Positions 10,201-20,351 of a DNA stretch of 64,000 nucleotides are shown one piece after another. How positions within the stretch are numbered: the first letter of the stretch is position 1; every line of letters begins with the position of its first letter. A program made the position numbers and the translations under genes. The stretch spans positions 1,798,001 to 1,862,000 of the forward strand of contig CAUWAG010000003.1 in the NCBI GenBank assembly GCA_963556695.1, read 5' to 3'. The stretch comes from Anthostomella pinea. Taxonomy: Eukaryota > Ascomycota > Sordariomycetes > Xylariales > Xylariaceae. The notes under the pieces were generated by a model. That model was not told where the DNA came from, did no database searches, and saw nothing but the letters and a program-made list of their open reading frames with translations.

Positions 10201-12929
10201 CAATCATTGCGCTATCTGCGACCGTCGGCAACCCGCACGAGTTTGGAGAGTGGCTTACTGATACGCAGAAGGCCATCGGCATTGACTTGATCACAGTACA
10301 GCATCCATACAGATACTCCGATCTCCGGAAGTACTACTACGTGCCGCCACAGAAGTTCGCATTCCATGGCATCCCTGAGAGGTCTTCGTTCGGAACGCTA
10401 GGTCTAGAAGGTCTCACCGGGTTCCAACATGTCCACCCTGTTGCTGGTCTGACAGACCGCTCTCGCGGTATCCCTCAAGATCTCGGGCTGGAGCCACGCG
10501 ACTGCATGGAGCTTTGGAGGGCCATGGTCAAGCACCAGACCAGCGACTTTCCGGTGCCGAAGGAGCTTGACCCCGAAAAGGCTCTGCCAGCAGTCGCTCG
10601 GAAAGCCGACATCTTGAAGTGGGAAAAAGACTTGAAGGTTGTCTTGCAGAAGTGGATCGCTGACGTCGCTTCTCCTTACGAAGCAATGGTGAAAGACCTC
10701 GAACGCCCCTTTAGAGATGACAAGCGTGAACCGCTTCAGACCACGCAAGGGGAAGCTGATCAGGATAGCTCAGCTGCTATTACGATCTCCGACGATCCCA
10801 TGCAGACCACGCTGCCGCTACTTTGCCGCTTGAACGCGCAGGATGCCTTGCCAGCGATCATGTTCAACTACGATCGCCACCAGTGCGAGAAGATCTGCCA
10901 GACCGTCGTCCAGCAATTGCAGGATGCCGAGCTCAAGCAGAGGAAGAGTGGGCCAAAGTGGACCAAGACTTTGGAACGGTGGGAGCTTTGGAAAAAAGCA
11001 CAGGAGAAGGATGCCGCAAAGCTCTCCAAGGTCAAGAAGCCGAAGGGCCAGGAGGACGATAAAGGCTCCAAGCTTGATCAGGCTCGTGATGCTGGCGAGA
11101 CAGAGACCAGCAAGTGGGAGTCATTCGATCCAGATGCACCGATCGAGGGCTATCATTTTGCGGATCATACCAAGCTGCCGCTTTCCGAGCTTGGCATCTA
11201 TGTTCGCCAGCTTGGTCGCCGTAACATCCAGCAATGGTTGATCGACGCTATGACCAGAGGGATTGGCGTACATCATGCCGGTATGAATCGGAAGTACCGA
11301 CAAGTGGTCGAGATCTTGTTCCGGAAAGGCTTCCTCCGATGCATCATAGCGACAGGCACACTTGCCCTTGGCATAAACATGCCTTGCAAGACAGTTGTGT
11401 TCTCTGGAGACAGCGTCTTCTTGACCGCACTGAACTACCGGCAGTGCGCTGGTCGGGCTGGTCGACGTGGCTTTGACTTGCTGGGTAACGTTGTCTTCCA
11501 GGGTGTGTCTCGCGAAAAGGTCTGCCGCCTGATCAGCAGTCGTCTGCCAGACCTGAACGGCCATTTCCCCATTACAACAACGCTGGTTTTGCGTCTCTTC
11601 ACCCTTCTTCACGAATCGAAGAACAGCAAGTACGCTGTAGGCGCCATCAACGCCCTGCTCTCCCAGCCAAGAATGTACATGGGTGGAGCATCGTTCAAGG
11701 AGCAGACAATGCATCACTTGCGGTTCTCCATCGAGTACCTGCGCCGGCAAAATCTTCTTGGAGCGAACGGCGCGCCGCTGAACTTCGCTGGTCTCGTCAG
11801 CCATCTCTACTTCACCGAGAACTCCTCGTTCGCCTTCCACGCTCTCATGAAGGAGGGCTACTTCCACGAGCTTTGCGCCGGGCACGAGAAGAACGAGAAG
11901 AGTACTCTCGAGACTATGATGCTGGTCATGGCGCATCTGTTCAACAGGATCCAGTGTCGTCAAGCAGATCAGGAGTACCGTCAGAAGGTTGTAAAGCCGT
12001 CATCATCGATAGTATTCTTGCCGCCTATGCCGGAAAAGGCGTCGAACATCCTGAGGCAGCACAACCGGCAGACGCTGGATGTGTACAGGACCTACGTCGA
12101 GACTTTCGTCGAGCAGCACATCCACGACGATGACAGTAAGCTCCCGCTGACCGGCGCGAAGGTTGGTTCTGCAGACCACGGTAGCGAGGCCGAGAGCGTA
12201 AAGCATCTGCCGGCTGCCAAGATCCGCTCTCCATTTGTTGCGCTGTCTGGACCGGGTGATGAGTTCGACACTATCCATGATCTCTGCCAGACTACGAGAG
12301 ATGGTGTGTTCCTGGAAGAAGCCGTCATCCCGCATATCGAAGTCTACCCCGACGAGGCGGAGCTCCCTCTCAACGCCTGGCTTCTCGACTTCTTCAAGCA
12401 TGGCGACGTAATGACCATCGAGAAGGCCAACGGTGTGCGCAGAGCCGATATCTGGTTCTTACTGAACGACTTCTCGCTCGTGTTGGCAACTATCATCACC
12501 AGCTTGCTCAACTTCATGAAGCTGAAGGAGGGTACTGACATGGACATGCTTGATATCATGGGCGATCTCGACGCTCACGAAGAAGCGGAGGACAATCAGA
12601 ATGCTGGCCCTGACGAGCAAAGCGAGATGTCGGGACCTAGCGCAGCAGACTCCGGTGTCGCCATGCTGCCCGAGCGACCAGCGGCGCGCCAGGGGGTGTC
12701 GACGAAGAAGGCGAGGAACACCGAGAGCTGGGAGGAGGTCGCCGACGTAGAGGAAGACCTCGACCGGCGCGAAGAGCGGAAAGCTGCGAACGCTGCCAGG
12801 CTGGAGTCAGAGGTCGGCGCTGCGTTGGAGAGTGCAGGAGGCACTAACGAAGGGCTGAAGGATGTGCTGAAGGCGTTCCAAAAGTTGCACGCGGAGTTTA
12901 ATGTCAAGTTCAGGGCTATGTGGGCTTAA
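7275..12929 (+). CDS. DDX60-type Ski2-like DExD/H-box RNA helicase
   Basis: Single-exon gene, 1,884 residues, the usual size of fungal DDX60-like proteins. Order of parts: an acidic low-complexity N-terminus (residues about 15-75, tandem Ser-Asp-Asp from GACGACTCT repeats); the DDX60-type N-terminal domain (FLHNLVKRKCNFHIVFFES, about 135-155); a basic Lys-rich linker near 600-660; then the helicase core. Motifs seen: I APTSAGKT 845-852, II DEVH 952-955, III SAT 981-983, VI QCAGRAGRRG 1390-1399. The region after motif VI is a long Ski2-like C-terminal module (about 1400-1750), ending in an acidic and charged tail. In animals the family is linked to antiviral RNA sensing and exosome-type RNA handling; in fungi its role is poorly known, and I infer only ATP-dependent RNA (possibly DNA) remodelling. 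Frame is intact. Confidence 0.92.
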   Translation: MSAANDAANGAAKADDVADDWDADSDDSSEGVNDGNEKDDVEDDSDDSDDSDDSDDSSAGGEVNEAQESEILSAYRKLQSRRVDLVGDYAGDELFLIEGDSMLLRCFSDSKLDFEDGFQMLHAAYNVEHFLHNLVKRKCNFHIVFFESNKKVCVPPTASEQNACKYYLARTAIIRHLEANLPGSHPDVAVKVFSDYGSDDFNRYLTATGPYFLAIHDGALPLDRKGKAVSDGVGEASPSAQRVALRLMILTFISRGYNIALVNGLEWRDTKIMTMVLEKRGLVMKRSAAPAPSEERTLDASSEISKLQSFAEDFSDRQRLAVIAVSKLMAHPPPGLQQPELLPQLCCVFLLHEALIAHLPLSARRLSTTKGANDAQKALRSLTIISEAILRGSSLGRASEAQASKNDLVDYIDGRLFLQLTQAPPSPTGKVQETFVKLLNAVQHLSNEKLELGKADAPPGSQPIGNAAQGESKHSDIAVLPFSNPVFDKHLEPVHLKIDEMVGDQQSASSHRIFVELTHWHNAKKPLIRRGPQTAKEKKDEFWKAKREQLFMAEMATYAASLTNAVGRSLDPETIIVGATKSSGREMPTETVKTTSKKGASQSPADSDADDKTSSAKGKPAKKAGGGGKTAQKNAGKQAMLAQIAASKAKKNVSSGDKVSSAWHVVCNNFEADSDPRSKFRKAKQYLSSLRSDWTEVVEAECRLYMLNCVLQYWIEACRRKEQERKTEVTAMIWNLAREVMRSKGLTNNIISAVDLTLKTLSLPEVPQAEASAERKLGFTFALPAKVDSLAVKLSSKDFQMEYCGPYLERSFDSKPDSRVEFNPDGWQRKVLDGIDAQKSVFVVAPTSAGKTFISFYAMRKVLEADDEGVLIYVAPTKALVNQIAAEIQARYSKNFKYGGKSVWAIHTRDYRINSPTGCQVLVTVPHVLQIMLLAPSNANSWSSRVRRIIFDEVHSIGQAEDGVVWEQLLLMAPCPIIALSATVGNPHEFGEWLTDTQKAIGIDLITVQHPYRYSDLRKYYYVPPQKFAFHGIPERSSFGTLGLEGLTGFQHVHPVAGLTDRSRGIPQDLGLEPRDCMELWRAMVKHQTSDFPVPKELDPEKALPAVARKADILKWEKDLKVVLQKWIADVASPYEAMVKDLERPFRDDKREPLQTTQGEADQDSSAAITISDDPMQTTLPLLCRLNAQDALPAIMFNYDRHQCEKICQTVVQQLQDAELKQRKSGPKWTKTLERWELWKKAQEKDAAKLSKVKKPKGQEDDKGSKLDQARDAGETETSKWESFDPDAPIEGYHFADHTKLPLSELGIYVRQLGRRNIQQWLIDAMTRGIGVHHAGMNRKYRQVVEILFRKGFLRCIIATGTLALGINMPCKTVVFSGDSVFLTALNYRQCAGRAGRRGFDLLGNVVFQGVSREKVCRLISSRLPDLNGHFPITTTLVLRLFTLLHESKNSKYAVGAINALLSQPRMYMGGASFKEQTMHHLRFSIEYLRRQNLLGANGAPLNFAGLVSHLYFTENSSFAFHALMKEGYFHELCAGHEKNEKSTLETMMLVMAHLFNRIQCRQADQEYRQKVVKPSSSIVFLPPMPEKASNILRQHNRQTLDVYRTYVETFVEQHIHDDDSKLPLTGAKVGSADHGSEAESVKHLPAAKIRSPFVALSGPGDEFDTIHDLCQTTRDGVFLEEAVIPHIEVYPDEAELPLNAWLLDFFKHGDVMTIEKANGVRRADIWFLLNDFSLVLATIITSLLNFMKLKEGTDMDMLDIMGDLDAHEEAEDNQNAGPDEQSEMSGPSAADSGVAMLPERPAARQGVSTKKARNTESWEEVADVEEDLDRREERKAANAARLESEVGAALESAGGTNEGLKDVLKAFQKLHAEFNVKFRAMWA

Positions 12930-13879
12930 GCAATGCACGTTTGCATGTGGGGATGCCTAATGGGCTCACCACGGCTGCTCGGATATGGATGAGAGAGGTA
13001 TGGGCTGTTAGATTGGACCACTGATGAACATCATGCTTGCACGACGGGAGTCCGGATGAGTTTACTGTATGGCCTGCATATGCATCTCATGAGAAAATTG
13101 TGTTGTCTGCTTCAAGCAGACATAAAACTAGAAGTACGTACCACGGAATATGTGCTCACCACTCTGCTCGTAGTGACTAAGTCTTGGTAACATGGTTTTC
13201 TTACGTGCATTGATGGTTCGAAATACCTTCTTCAGAACAACGATGAAGACGGCAGACGTAAAAGTGGTACGCGTTCCAGCCGCGTCGCGGCGTAGTGTGT
13301 CCTGCTCAACTGCTCGTTCTTGTGTATGTGCGTGGTGACGTGGTGTGTTCGTGCCAAAAGAAAGGAGGCGGCGACGCAGGTTCTTATACTTGTCATGCAT
13401 ACAGCAGCATGCCCAATCAAGAACTCAAGGGGATGGAAAGGGATATATATCTAAATGTCAGCAAAAATCAGCATCTGACGTTCCATCGAGTTTCCTGTAG
13501 GACGCTGGTCAACTTAGTCGACAGGACAAAACCAACAGGTTTTCCGGCAGTATAAATGAAAGTGAGCTAACCCTTCATCTGTCCCTGCTGTTCTTTTTGC
13601 AATTTTGTAGTATACTTTCAGGATGTCGGCTGTTCAAATGGCATCTTTGCGATTGTTTTTAGTTTTATTTTTTATTTGCTGGAGATAATCTCGGCTCTGG
13701 ACAGGATGTCGCATCCGTCCACGTATGCGCAAGTCTTCAATCGCCAAGGCGTATAAGTAAAAAATGAAGTGCACTCTGCGGAGGTAGGTATCTGGAGTTG
13801 TCTTGCTTTCGCTGGGGGGTGCACTTCTTCCATTGCAGGTAACATACGCAATGCCACCAACTACCTCGCGAGGGTCAAA
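12930..13879. other. Intergenic region downstream of helicase
   Basis: About 950 bp with no coding frame of convincing composition. Contains T-rich stretches (13655-13675) and the 3' flanks of the helicase (+) and of the F-box-like gene (-). Nothing else recognised. Confidence 0.4.
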
Positions 13880-14837
13880 CTAGGTAATCCCCAGCGCCCC
13901 ATTGTGACCTCCAATGACCAGCTGCAAAATCTCCAGCAGGAACTCAGCCGTGGTGTGTAGGTCTGCGTAGAAGTCGTCTACACCCCTGACCGGCGTCATG
14001 TCAACAACGACATCGCGGTAGCAATAACCCGTCATGTCTTCTTCTCTAACTCATACCAGGCAGTCCTAATAAGCAGTCAGGACTTTAGCTAACTCTAGAT
14101 CATAGATTACCCCCGGAACGACAGTCCTCGTCCGTCATCCATCATGCAGAACTCGAACCACCAGAAAAAAGGAACAGGTAGGTAGGCATATGTGTTAGTG
14201 TTACCGGTACTCACCATCCGACATCCGTCAAGGCAAAGGGGTTCTTCAGTATCAAATGCCCACCTGCGCTGTACACATACACATCCTCCCGATACCGTCG
14301 CACGGCCTCGTTACAGTCCCACCCATAACCCTCGAAGCTGAACCTGCACAGCAGCGCCGTCCGCTCCGGGCCCATGCGCCGCGTCCACGTACGCAGGTCG
14401 TCCGCCGTGAAGGCGTGGAACGAGAAGTGCACCTCGCGCAGATCGATAGATGCTAGTAGCGGCGCCGTCTCTGTGTGCATCGTGCGGTAGACACGCGCGA
14501 GAGCCCATGGTCTCCGATGGCGCGGACGCGACGACGACCGGTAGCGGTGGTCTCCTTGCTCAGCAGCAGCTCGAGGACCAGGTCCAGCATTCGACTGCTC
14601 CCCTACCCCTCCGCCTTTCCATCTGTAGTGGCCCTCGTAGCCTTCGTTCGAGAAGCTACCAACCAGCAAGACTTCGATGACCGCGGGGCTGTCAGACGGC
14701 TGCTCGCAGTTGCGGCGACGGAGGTACTGCCAATACCCGTCCTTGAAGGAGCACGGTGCCAGGACGTACTTGTAGATGGCGAGGCGGATCTCGGCCGGGA
14801 GACCCAGGAGTGAGGTTCGAGGATAAGGTAGCGCCAT
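13880..14837 (-). CDS. F-box-like / 2EXR-type fungal protein, exon structure uncertain
   Basis: The start MALPYPRTSLLGLPAEIRLAIYKYVL is the classic fungal 2EXR/F-box-like N-terminal motif (LP-x-EIR-x-x-IY). Such proteins are common in Pezizomycotina and of unknown function. The main exon is 14211-14837. It runs into TGA immediately after a strong donor (GGATG|GTGAGTACC at about 14214), so at least one downstream exon is likely. A 55-codon open stretch with coding character (about 14044 to the TAG at 13880-13882; contains YRDVVVDMTPVRGVDDFYAD) is the best candidate, but no acceptor joins the two in frame without a stop. Around 14515-14590 the better-looking peptide (LDLVLELLLSKETT) lies in another frame, suggesting paired indels. 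An upstream in-frame ATG at 14954 is less family-like. Family call fair; exact model poor. Confidence 0.6.
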
Positions 14838-15393
14838 TACTAATAAGTGTAGCTGGCAGAATAGACTGAGGGCAGCGGATCTCAGACGTGCCCGGAGAAC
14901 CCTTGGTCCTTGGATTACTCGTGACATCCATGTCTGACTGTGGCGCAGCACCATGGATCCTGGCGTTTGGAACTCCCCCCATCATCTCACCTATGTTTCC
15001 AAGGCGTACTTATATTGTTGAAATCTCCGTGGATTAGTAGGTCGGAGTAACTCTTTGCATGTGACTTTGATATACTAGAAATCAAGAGAAATAAGGGTCT
15101 GCCGGAACCACTTGACTAGTCCTACAGCTTGCTTTTCGTCGGCTCTCAGGGGACCACTGACATCGACTGTAAATTGTCGTCGGGTCTTCAAGGGTATGAC
15201 GGCGACTTTTGTGCTCACCACACACCATGAGGAGTGGCGGAAGGGATGTTCTCTATGGTCATAGCAATGAAGAGTCCGCGTGATAATATAGGGATAAAGC
15301 ATTGCTATCATCTCCAAGTGGCCGTCCAGTAAAGCGTGTGAAGCAATGAAACGACTGTCGACTATGGTATACGGAGTGTTTCTTGTGAGACCG
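14838..15393. other. Intergenic
   Basis: Upstream region of the F-box-like gene and downstream region of the HET gene. No gene or RNA recognised. Confidence 0.4.
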
Positions 15394-18300
15394 CTAAACC
15401 AGAGTCACGGAAACCAGCTTGCTTTCCTCAGTCTCATGGGTTTTCATGAACCCGTAAACAAAAGCTGGCCCGACAACCGTAAACCTAGACAGGCCATCAT
15501 CATCCGTCATTCCCGATCCAACATCGGTCTCCGCCGCTTCCCCTGTGGGCCGCAATACCATCGGGACCGAAACACCCGTGATCCAATATATCTCATCTCC
15601 GTCCTGCATCGCCTCGGGTCCAGATCCTATGTGCCCCTTCTCGGTCACGAAGATGTTCCTCTTCCCCGCGATGAGGTTGCAGAACTCTACCGTCTTTGCT
15701 ACCATCGCGATATTAGCGTCATCTGCCTGGCGGTTTCCGGGTTCACATCGGGAAAAGATCTGTTTCTCTATATCATTGTACGGCCCCGGTTCTAGTTTCG
15801 TTGCTTTGTCAATAATTGCTTGAGGCACTTTCGAGATACGGTGGTACCACATGTCGAAGAGCTCTCCCCCGAAAGCCACATCAGCGTATCCACCCACTCC
15901 AGTTGGTTCGGTAGCACGTGACGGCGGATGAAATCTGGGTTCTTCATCATCGAGATACTGTAAGCACATGACCCTGGCGAATAATTCGGGAGTTGGTGCA
16001 TCGTAGGGGTATGTAGTGGCGATGTTGTTCTTTATCGCTCGCAGTAAACGAACAAACGCGAGGGTTGTTCGTAGAAACGCCATTATCAATGGGTTGTCCC
16101 CTGGAAGTTCCAGAAGTTTTTTCATCTCGGGCATCAAACGCTCCAAGACGCCCGAACAGTGAATTGTTCTTTCGAAGAACTGGGCCTCAACGGCTAGCTC
16201 AGCACCCTGAAACCTTGCCGTCTGACCCAGGTCGTAGGGGTAGGGCGAGCTAAGCTAGTTGTTTTCGGCTGCTACTCTCCAGTCAGGAACCCAAGTTGGG
16301 GCCCCTGGGACGGAGGTGCCAGCATTAGCATCGATAATGAGGTTGAGCAGCCCCGAGTTCCGTCGAACAAGTGTCTCGAAGTGCTCTTTATACACTTGGC
16401 CAAGTGGCTTGGAGTAATCGGGGTAAAGGGGGTCCATCTCCAGGCGTGACAGGACGGCGTACGCAGCGATCCTTGGCTTCGGTTGTGTGGCGCTCTCGAA
16501 GAGCTTGTATAACGCCCGTAGCGAAGCATCCGAAGAAACAGACCCAGTGCAATTTTGGGGCTCTCGAAGAGCTTGTATAACGTCCTGTATTGCAGCATCC
16601 GATGAAGCAGACACATTGTTATTGCGGCGCTCTTGATGAAGAGCTTGAAGTCGTATAAGGTGCTCTAGTATATCAATTGATGAAGCAAGCCGCCCATTGG
16701 TGCTCTCGGGACCTGAAAAACTGACATGGAGCCAGAGTGACACTCTCCTGGTTAACACATCATATGCACCACAAAATAAAGAGCACAGGTAATTCACCCC
16801 CAAGGTGATAGTAAACATGTGCAACATCCTGGAGCGTGTATCACCCTCCGAAAGTGACCTGTCCGATAATATGATCGGGATGCCGATGTACAGTACGGAG
16901 AACGTAAATGTCAGAGTGAAACGTGGTAGAAACCATGTGAGCAACCATGAATAGAACAAGAAGTGATAAATGATACGCCATGGAAGAGTGCCGAAGTACG
17001 ATCGGCCAAGGGCCTGGTAGCCATCAATGGTGGACTGACTGGCACGTTCACGTCGCCTCTGCCAGCCATTCCATGTCGTCGGCCGTTCTACTTGCTTCCA
17101 GACGTTGACGATATCGATCAGCCTCCGGGGTCTCCGGCCTGTGTGACAAAACCACGCCTCATCATGCATGTCTATTGAACGCAAGTCGCACAGGCTGCGA
17201 ACAAGAACGTCCCACTTCAACGCGTCCGAGCCGCATAATATCGTGACTTCGGAGGCAAGGATGATCTCCTGGAATGTCCACCCACGCCCAAACCAGGCGC
17301 TGCCGAACAGGTCTGTGCGATCCGTGGTAGACAGACCATATGTCCTCTCCCTGAGCGTATGTTCGGTCTCGCCACAGCGTGGCAACGGTGATGCTATCTC
17401 AACGCCGCGGACGAAGGTAGAAAGCACGCCTGAGTGAGGATGCCGGTGAGTAGGTGCAGTCGCCAAATCAAAGAGCGTAAGGGCTCACATACGTTTGAGA
17501 TAACTGGCCCCTTTATAAAAAGTAAAGGGAGTAAGAAATATGTCGATGACATCAAGCTGTTTTCGCCATGCACGGAGCCAGAGATGGCCCCAGAGACGAA
17601 GGTAAATACTGCCCATTTGTGCAAACCTCCTCCTTGTACTCAGGGAGCCGCCGAGGGCGCCGATGTCGAGGAACACTGAGCCTTCTGATGCTGTATACAG
17701 CGTTTTAATGACTCTTTTCGATGTACTGGTGCTGGGCCCTAGCCACACATACACCATATGAGCCCAGGTGTAAATCTCCTCCATCAGAAGGATCTGCGAT
17801 GCCTTCTCGACGTAATCAGATTGGTTGATACAAACTGCATCAATCCAGATGCATACGGCACCGTATTTCCGCCGTAATGCCAGCAAAGCGTCCTTGCAGT
17901 TCATCGTGATGTTTACACAAACACCCAAGGCGTGAGGAAGCTGTATGATGAGGACGTCACTCGTGGGCTCCGAATAAGGGCCCCAGACGTATGAAAGCAC
18001 TGCAAAGCGCGGACTGCTTTTCAAGGAAACAGTCCGGAGCTTGCCTGTGAGTGGGACGGCGTCATCACTGGATTTTGGGGTTGGCAGGGGATCGAGATCG
18101 AGAAGCCTGATCGACCGGTCTTCGGGGGATACTGGTAGCGACTGATACAGTTGTGACAATGATACGTAGTCGTGATGAACTGGTGTCCCAGGTGTGGACT
18201 GTGATCTAGGACCACCCGAGCTGGGGCATGGCGAAGAGTGCGTAGTCGAGGAGCCCCTCAACTGGATAAGGGGAAGATCGTCCGGGAAGTCCGTCAAGTC

Positions 18301-18516
18301 AGGTGTGATACCCTCTTCACTCCAATCTTCGGATATGTTATTCAGCGTCTGACGGTGTTGCTGCTCCCCACGATGCATGTTGTCGATGACCTGGATCACG
18401 GCGACCATGTGCACCAGGGAACGATGAGAAGGAAAGGGAAGTCGTGATGGGTCCCGGAGATGACGATGCTCTGGGGACATGACTGCCTCCAGGTCGTACG
18501 TCTGGAGCCCCCTCAT
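15394..18516 (-). pseudogene. HET-domain (heterokaryon incompatibility) protein gene interrupted by one in-frame TAG
   Basis: HET domains trigger or mediate non-self (vegetative) incompatibility and cell death in filamentous fungi. Exon 1 is 17493-18516, a 63-bp intron (donor GTATGT, acceptor CAG) follows, and exon 2 starts at 17429. The HET domain is clear in exon 1: FAVLSYVWGPYSEP, then IWIDAVCINQSDYVEKASQ and MVYVWLGPS. It continues after the junction with WFGRGWTFQEIILA. Hydrophobic segments lie near residues 490-580. The frame meets TAG at 16255-16257 after residue 732, just past the conserved APTWVPDWR motif. It then continues open in the same frame for 286 more codons with typical HET C-terminal content (IYWITGVSVPMVLRP, FTVVGPAFVYGFM) to a proper TAG at 15394. 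No plausible intron removes the stop. It is a nonsense allele, or a readthrough product of about 1,019 codons; truncated protein may still hold the HET domain. Confidence 0.85.
16491..16640 (-). repeat. Degenerate 68-bp tandem duplication inside the HET gene
   Basis: The string CTCTCGAAGAGCTTGTATAA recurs at 16493 and 16561 (68-bp spacing), followed by similar GCATCCGA(A/T)GAA(A/G)CAGAC blocks; a weaker third partial copy begins near 16625. Because 68 is not a multiple of three, the two copies are read in different frames, yet the gene frame stays open. Confidence 0.75.
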
Positions 18517-19250
18517 TGATTACCGTGTCGTAACATGCTGAAACGTTGACCTACTCGGGCACGTACATATAGAGCGGTTGAGAGAGCAAACTCGCAGTCC
18601 GGCGTGCCCTGTGCCACCCGCCGTTGTGTAGGACCACTTGAGGGAGTGGCATCGCACAGGAACGACAGAGGAGATGCCCAGTACCAACGAGACTAGGCAA
18701 ACAGCCAGTGTAAGTGGAACAACGGCTACCTGCATGTGCCTATCGAATGCTCATGGGTCGTGGACGGTGGAATGGCCATATGGTACCTGGCGTGCCCGGA
18801 AAGTGTGAGCCTCCTCCACCTACCTAGTCCGGCAGTCTGGTCTGTTAGGGACGTCGAGGTGGGAGTTGGGAAACTCACTCTCTCCGTCTGTCTGTCCGTC
18901 TGGTGGACCGAGCGGGCCCCACTGTAATCAGACCGTACATCCAAAAGAGGAAAGCACCTGATGCCCCTCTATTATCTAGTAGGGCTGAGTGTGGCGCCTC
19001 CCTTCACTGATCAACCCCGCCATCAATGATTCAAGTCCGGCTCTTCCATCCTACAAAGCGCGTCAAGACGCGTTGAGCCTCACCTCCATCCACGCTCTTC
19101 ACCTCGAGGGCCACATCCCGCACCAGAACATTGGATCGACATCAATATACTAGCTATAACGCAACACACGATCTTTACATACACCACCACAACATCGTCT
19201 TATAAACACAAATTGCCCGAGCAGCGGAAGAATCAAACCAAACCACCAAG
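18517..19250. promoter_or_regulatory. Divergent promoter region HET gene / CDC26
   Basis: 734 bp between two divergent ATGs. Pyrimidine-rich strings (CTCTCTCCGTCTGTCTGTCC near 18879-18898) and an A/C-rich leader (CACCACAACATCG) precede the CDC26 ATG. No additional gene recognised. Confidence 0.5.
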
Positions 19251-20210
19251 ATGCTCCGCCGCCCGCCGACGACCCTCACCCTCACAGCCGAAGACATAGC
19301 CACCTACGAAGACCGGCGCTACGCCTCGCAATCCGCCTCCGCATCAGCCTCAGCATCAGCATCGCAATCCCAACCACCAGCCTCCCACGCCCCAATCCAA
19401 CTCTTCGCGCACCCACGCCCTCAACGCCCGCTCTCGCAACACCCCCTCGCAGACACCGTCCCAGCCCAGCAGCAGCCTATCCCAGCCACAGCCACCGCCA
19501 CCGCAATGGACACGTCCTCAAACTCGCCGTCGCTCTCGACCAGCAGCGGCGCCGACGAAGCCATGGCGGACGCCTCGCCCGACGAGGAAGAAGAAGACGA
19601 CGACGAAGACGACGACTCGGACCCCTTCGTGGCGACCTCGGCGCGCAACCCCATCGGCGCCCGCGCCGGCTCCCCGGGCCAGGCGCGGTCCGTGTACATG
19701 CAGCAGATGCGGGCGAGGGGCGGCGGGTACGGCTCGCGTAGCTACGGCCCTTCCCAGACACAAACACAGACACAGACACACGGACCTGGGCATGCGCGAT
19801 CGCAGTCGCACACGCAATCGCAATCGCAATCGCACACACACGCCGCGCCGCCGCGCACACAGCACCAGCGCATCACGGGCTCCGTCTCGGCATCGCAGAT
19901 CCCGCAGCAAGTGGCGCAGACGCCCACCACGACGACTACCACTAGCAACCCTAGTGCCCCTGCCGCGCCTGGAATGGGAGGTGGTATAAGAGGCACGCGC
20001 GCCTCGTCCCGGCAGGCGAGCGAGCCGCCTCCCGCGCCGTCGCGCGTGACGCGAAGTCGGGAGGAGCGGATCAGGATCGCCGGACGGCCGGGGTTTGTGA
20101 CCTCGACGTCGAACCACCATGGCGGCGGCGGTGGCGGAGGACATCACGGACCGGGCGGATCAGGCAATGGAGACGCAGCAGTAGCAGGCCCCTCGACGAG
20201 ACGGCGGTAG
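19251..20210 (+). CDS. CDC26: Anaphase-promoting complex subunit CDC26 with long low-complexity extension
   Basis: The first 24 residues (MLRRPPTTLTLTAEDIATYE onward) are the CDC26/APC12 signature, the short peptide that stabilises TPR subunit Cdc16/APC6 within the APC/C ubiquitin ligase. The rest of the 319 residues is low-complexity: Ser-Ala repeats (29-40), an acidic run EEEEDDDEDDDSDPF, alternating Gln-Thr and Ser-Gln repeats (about 165-195), poly-Thr, then a Gly/His-rich end. Human CDC26 has only 85 residues, but long disordered tails are usual in filamentous fungi. The frame ends at TAG (20208-20210) yet stays open in the same frame for 46 further codons with an acidic, coding-like content (SMDQSDSETDRGSG) to another TAG at 20349. 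The true end may therefore be later, or the tail has been shortened by a nonsense change. Confidence 0.85.
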   Translation: MLRRPPTTLTLTAEDIATYEDRRYASQSASASASASASQSQPPASHAPIQLFAHPRPQRPLSQHPLADTVPAQQQPIPATATATAMDTSSNSPSLSTSSGADEAMADASPDEEEEDDDEDDDSDPFVATSARNPIGARAGSPGQARSVYMQQMRARGGGYGSRSYGPSQTQTQTQTHGPGHARSQSHTQSQSQSHTHAAPPRTQHQRITGSVSASQIPQQVAQTPTTTTTTSNPSAPAAPGMGGGIRGTRASSRQASEPPPAPSRVTRSREERIRIAGRPGFVTSTSNHHGGGGGGGHHGPGGSGNGDAAVAGPSTRRR

Positions 20211-20351
20211 GACGGCTGGCGCTCGGGGTCGCCTGCTCCCCGGAGGCGGGCGGTCGCGGTCACGCTCGGGCATGACAGTATGGACCAGAGCGACAGTGAG
20301 ACTGATAGAGGTAGCGGTGTTGGTGGTGGGGATGCCATGGTCATTGATTAG

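Noticed and set aside
16231..16260. A 26-bp intron (GTAGCA...CTTAG) removing the HET gene stop
   Set aside because: Far shorter than any other intron in the window (47 bp or more) and lacking a branch site.
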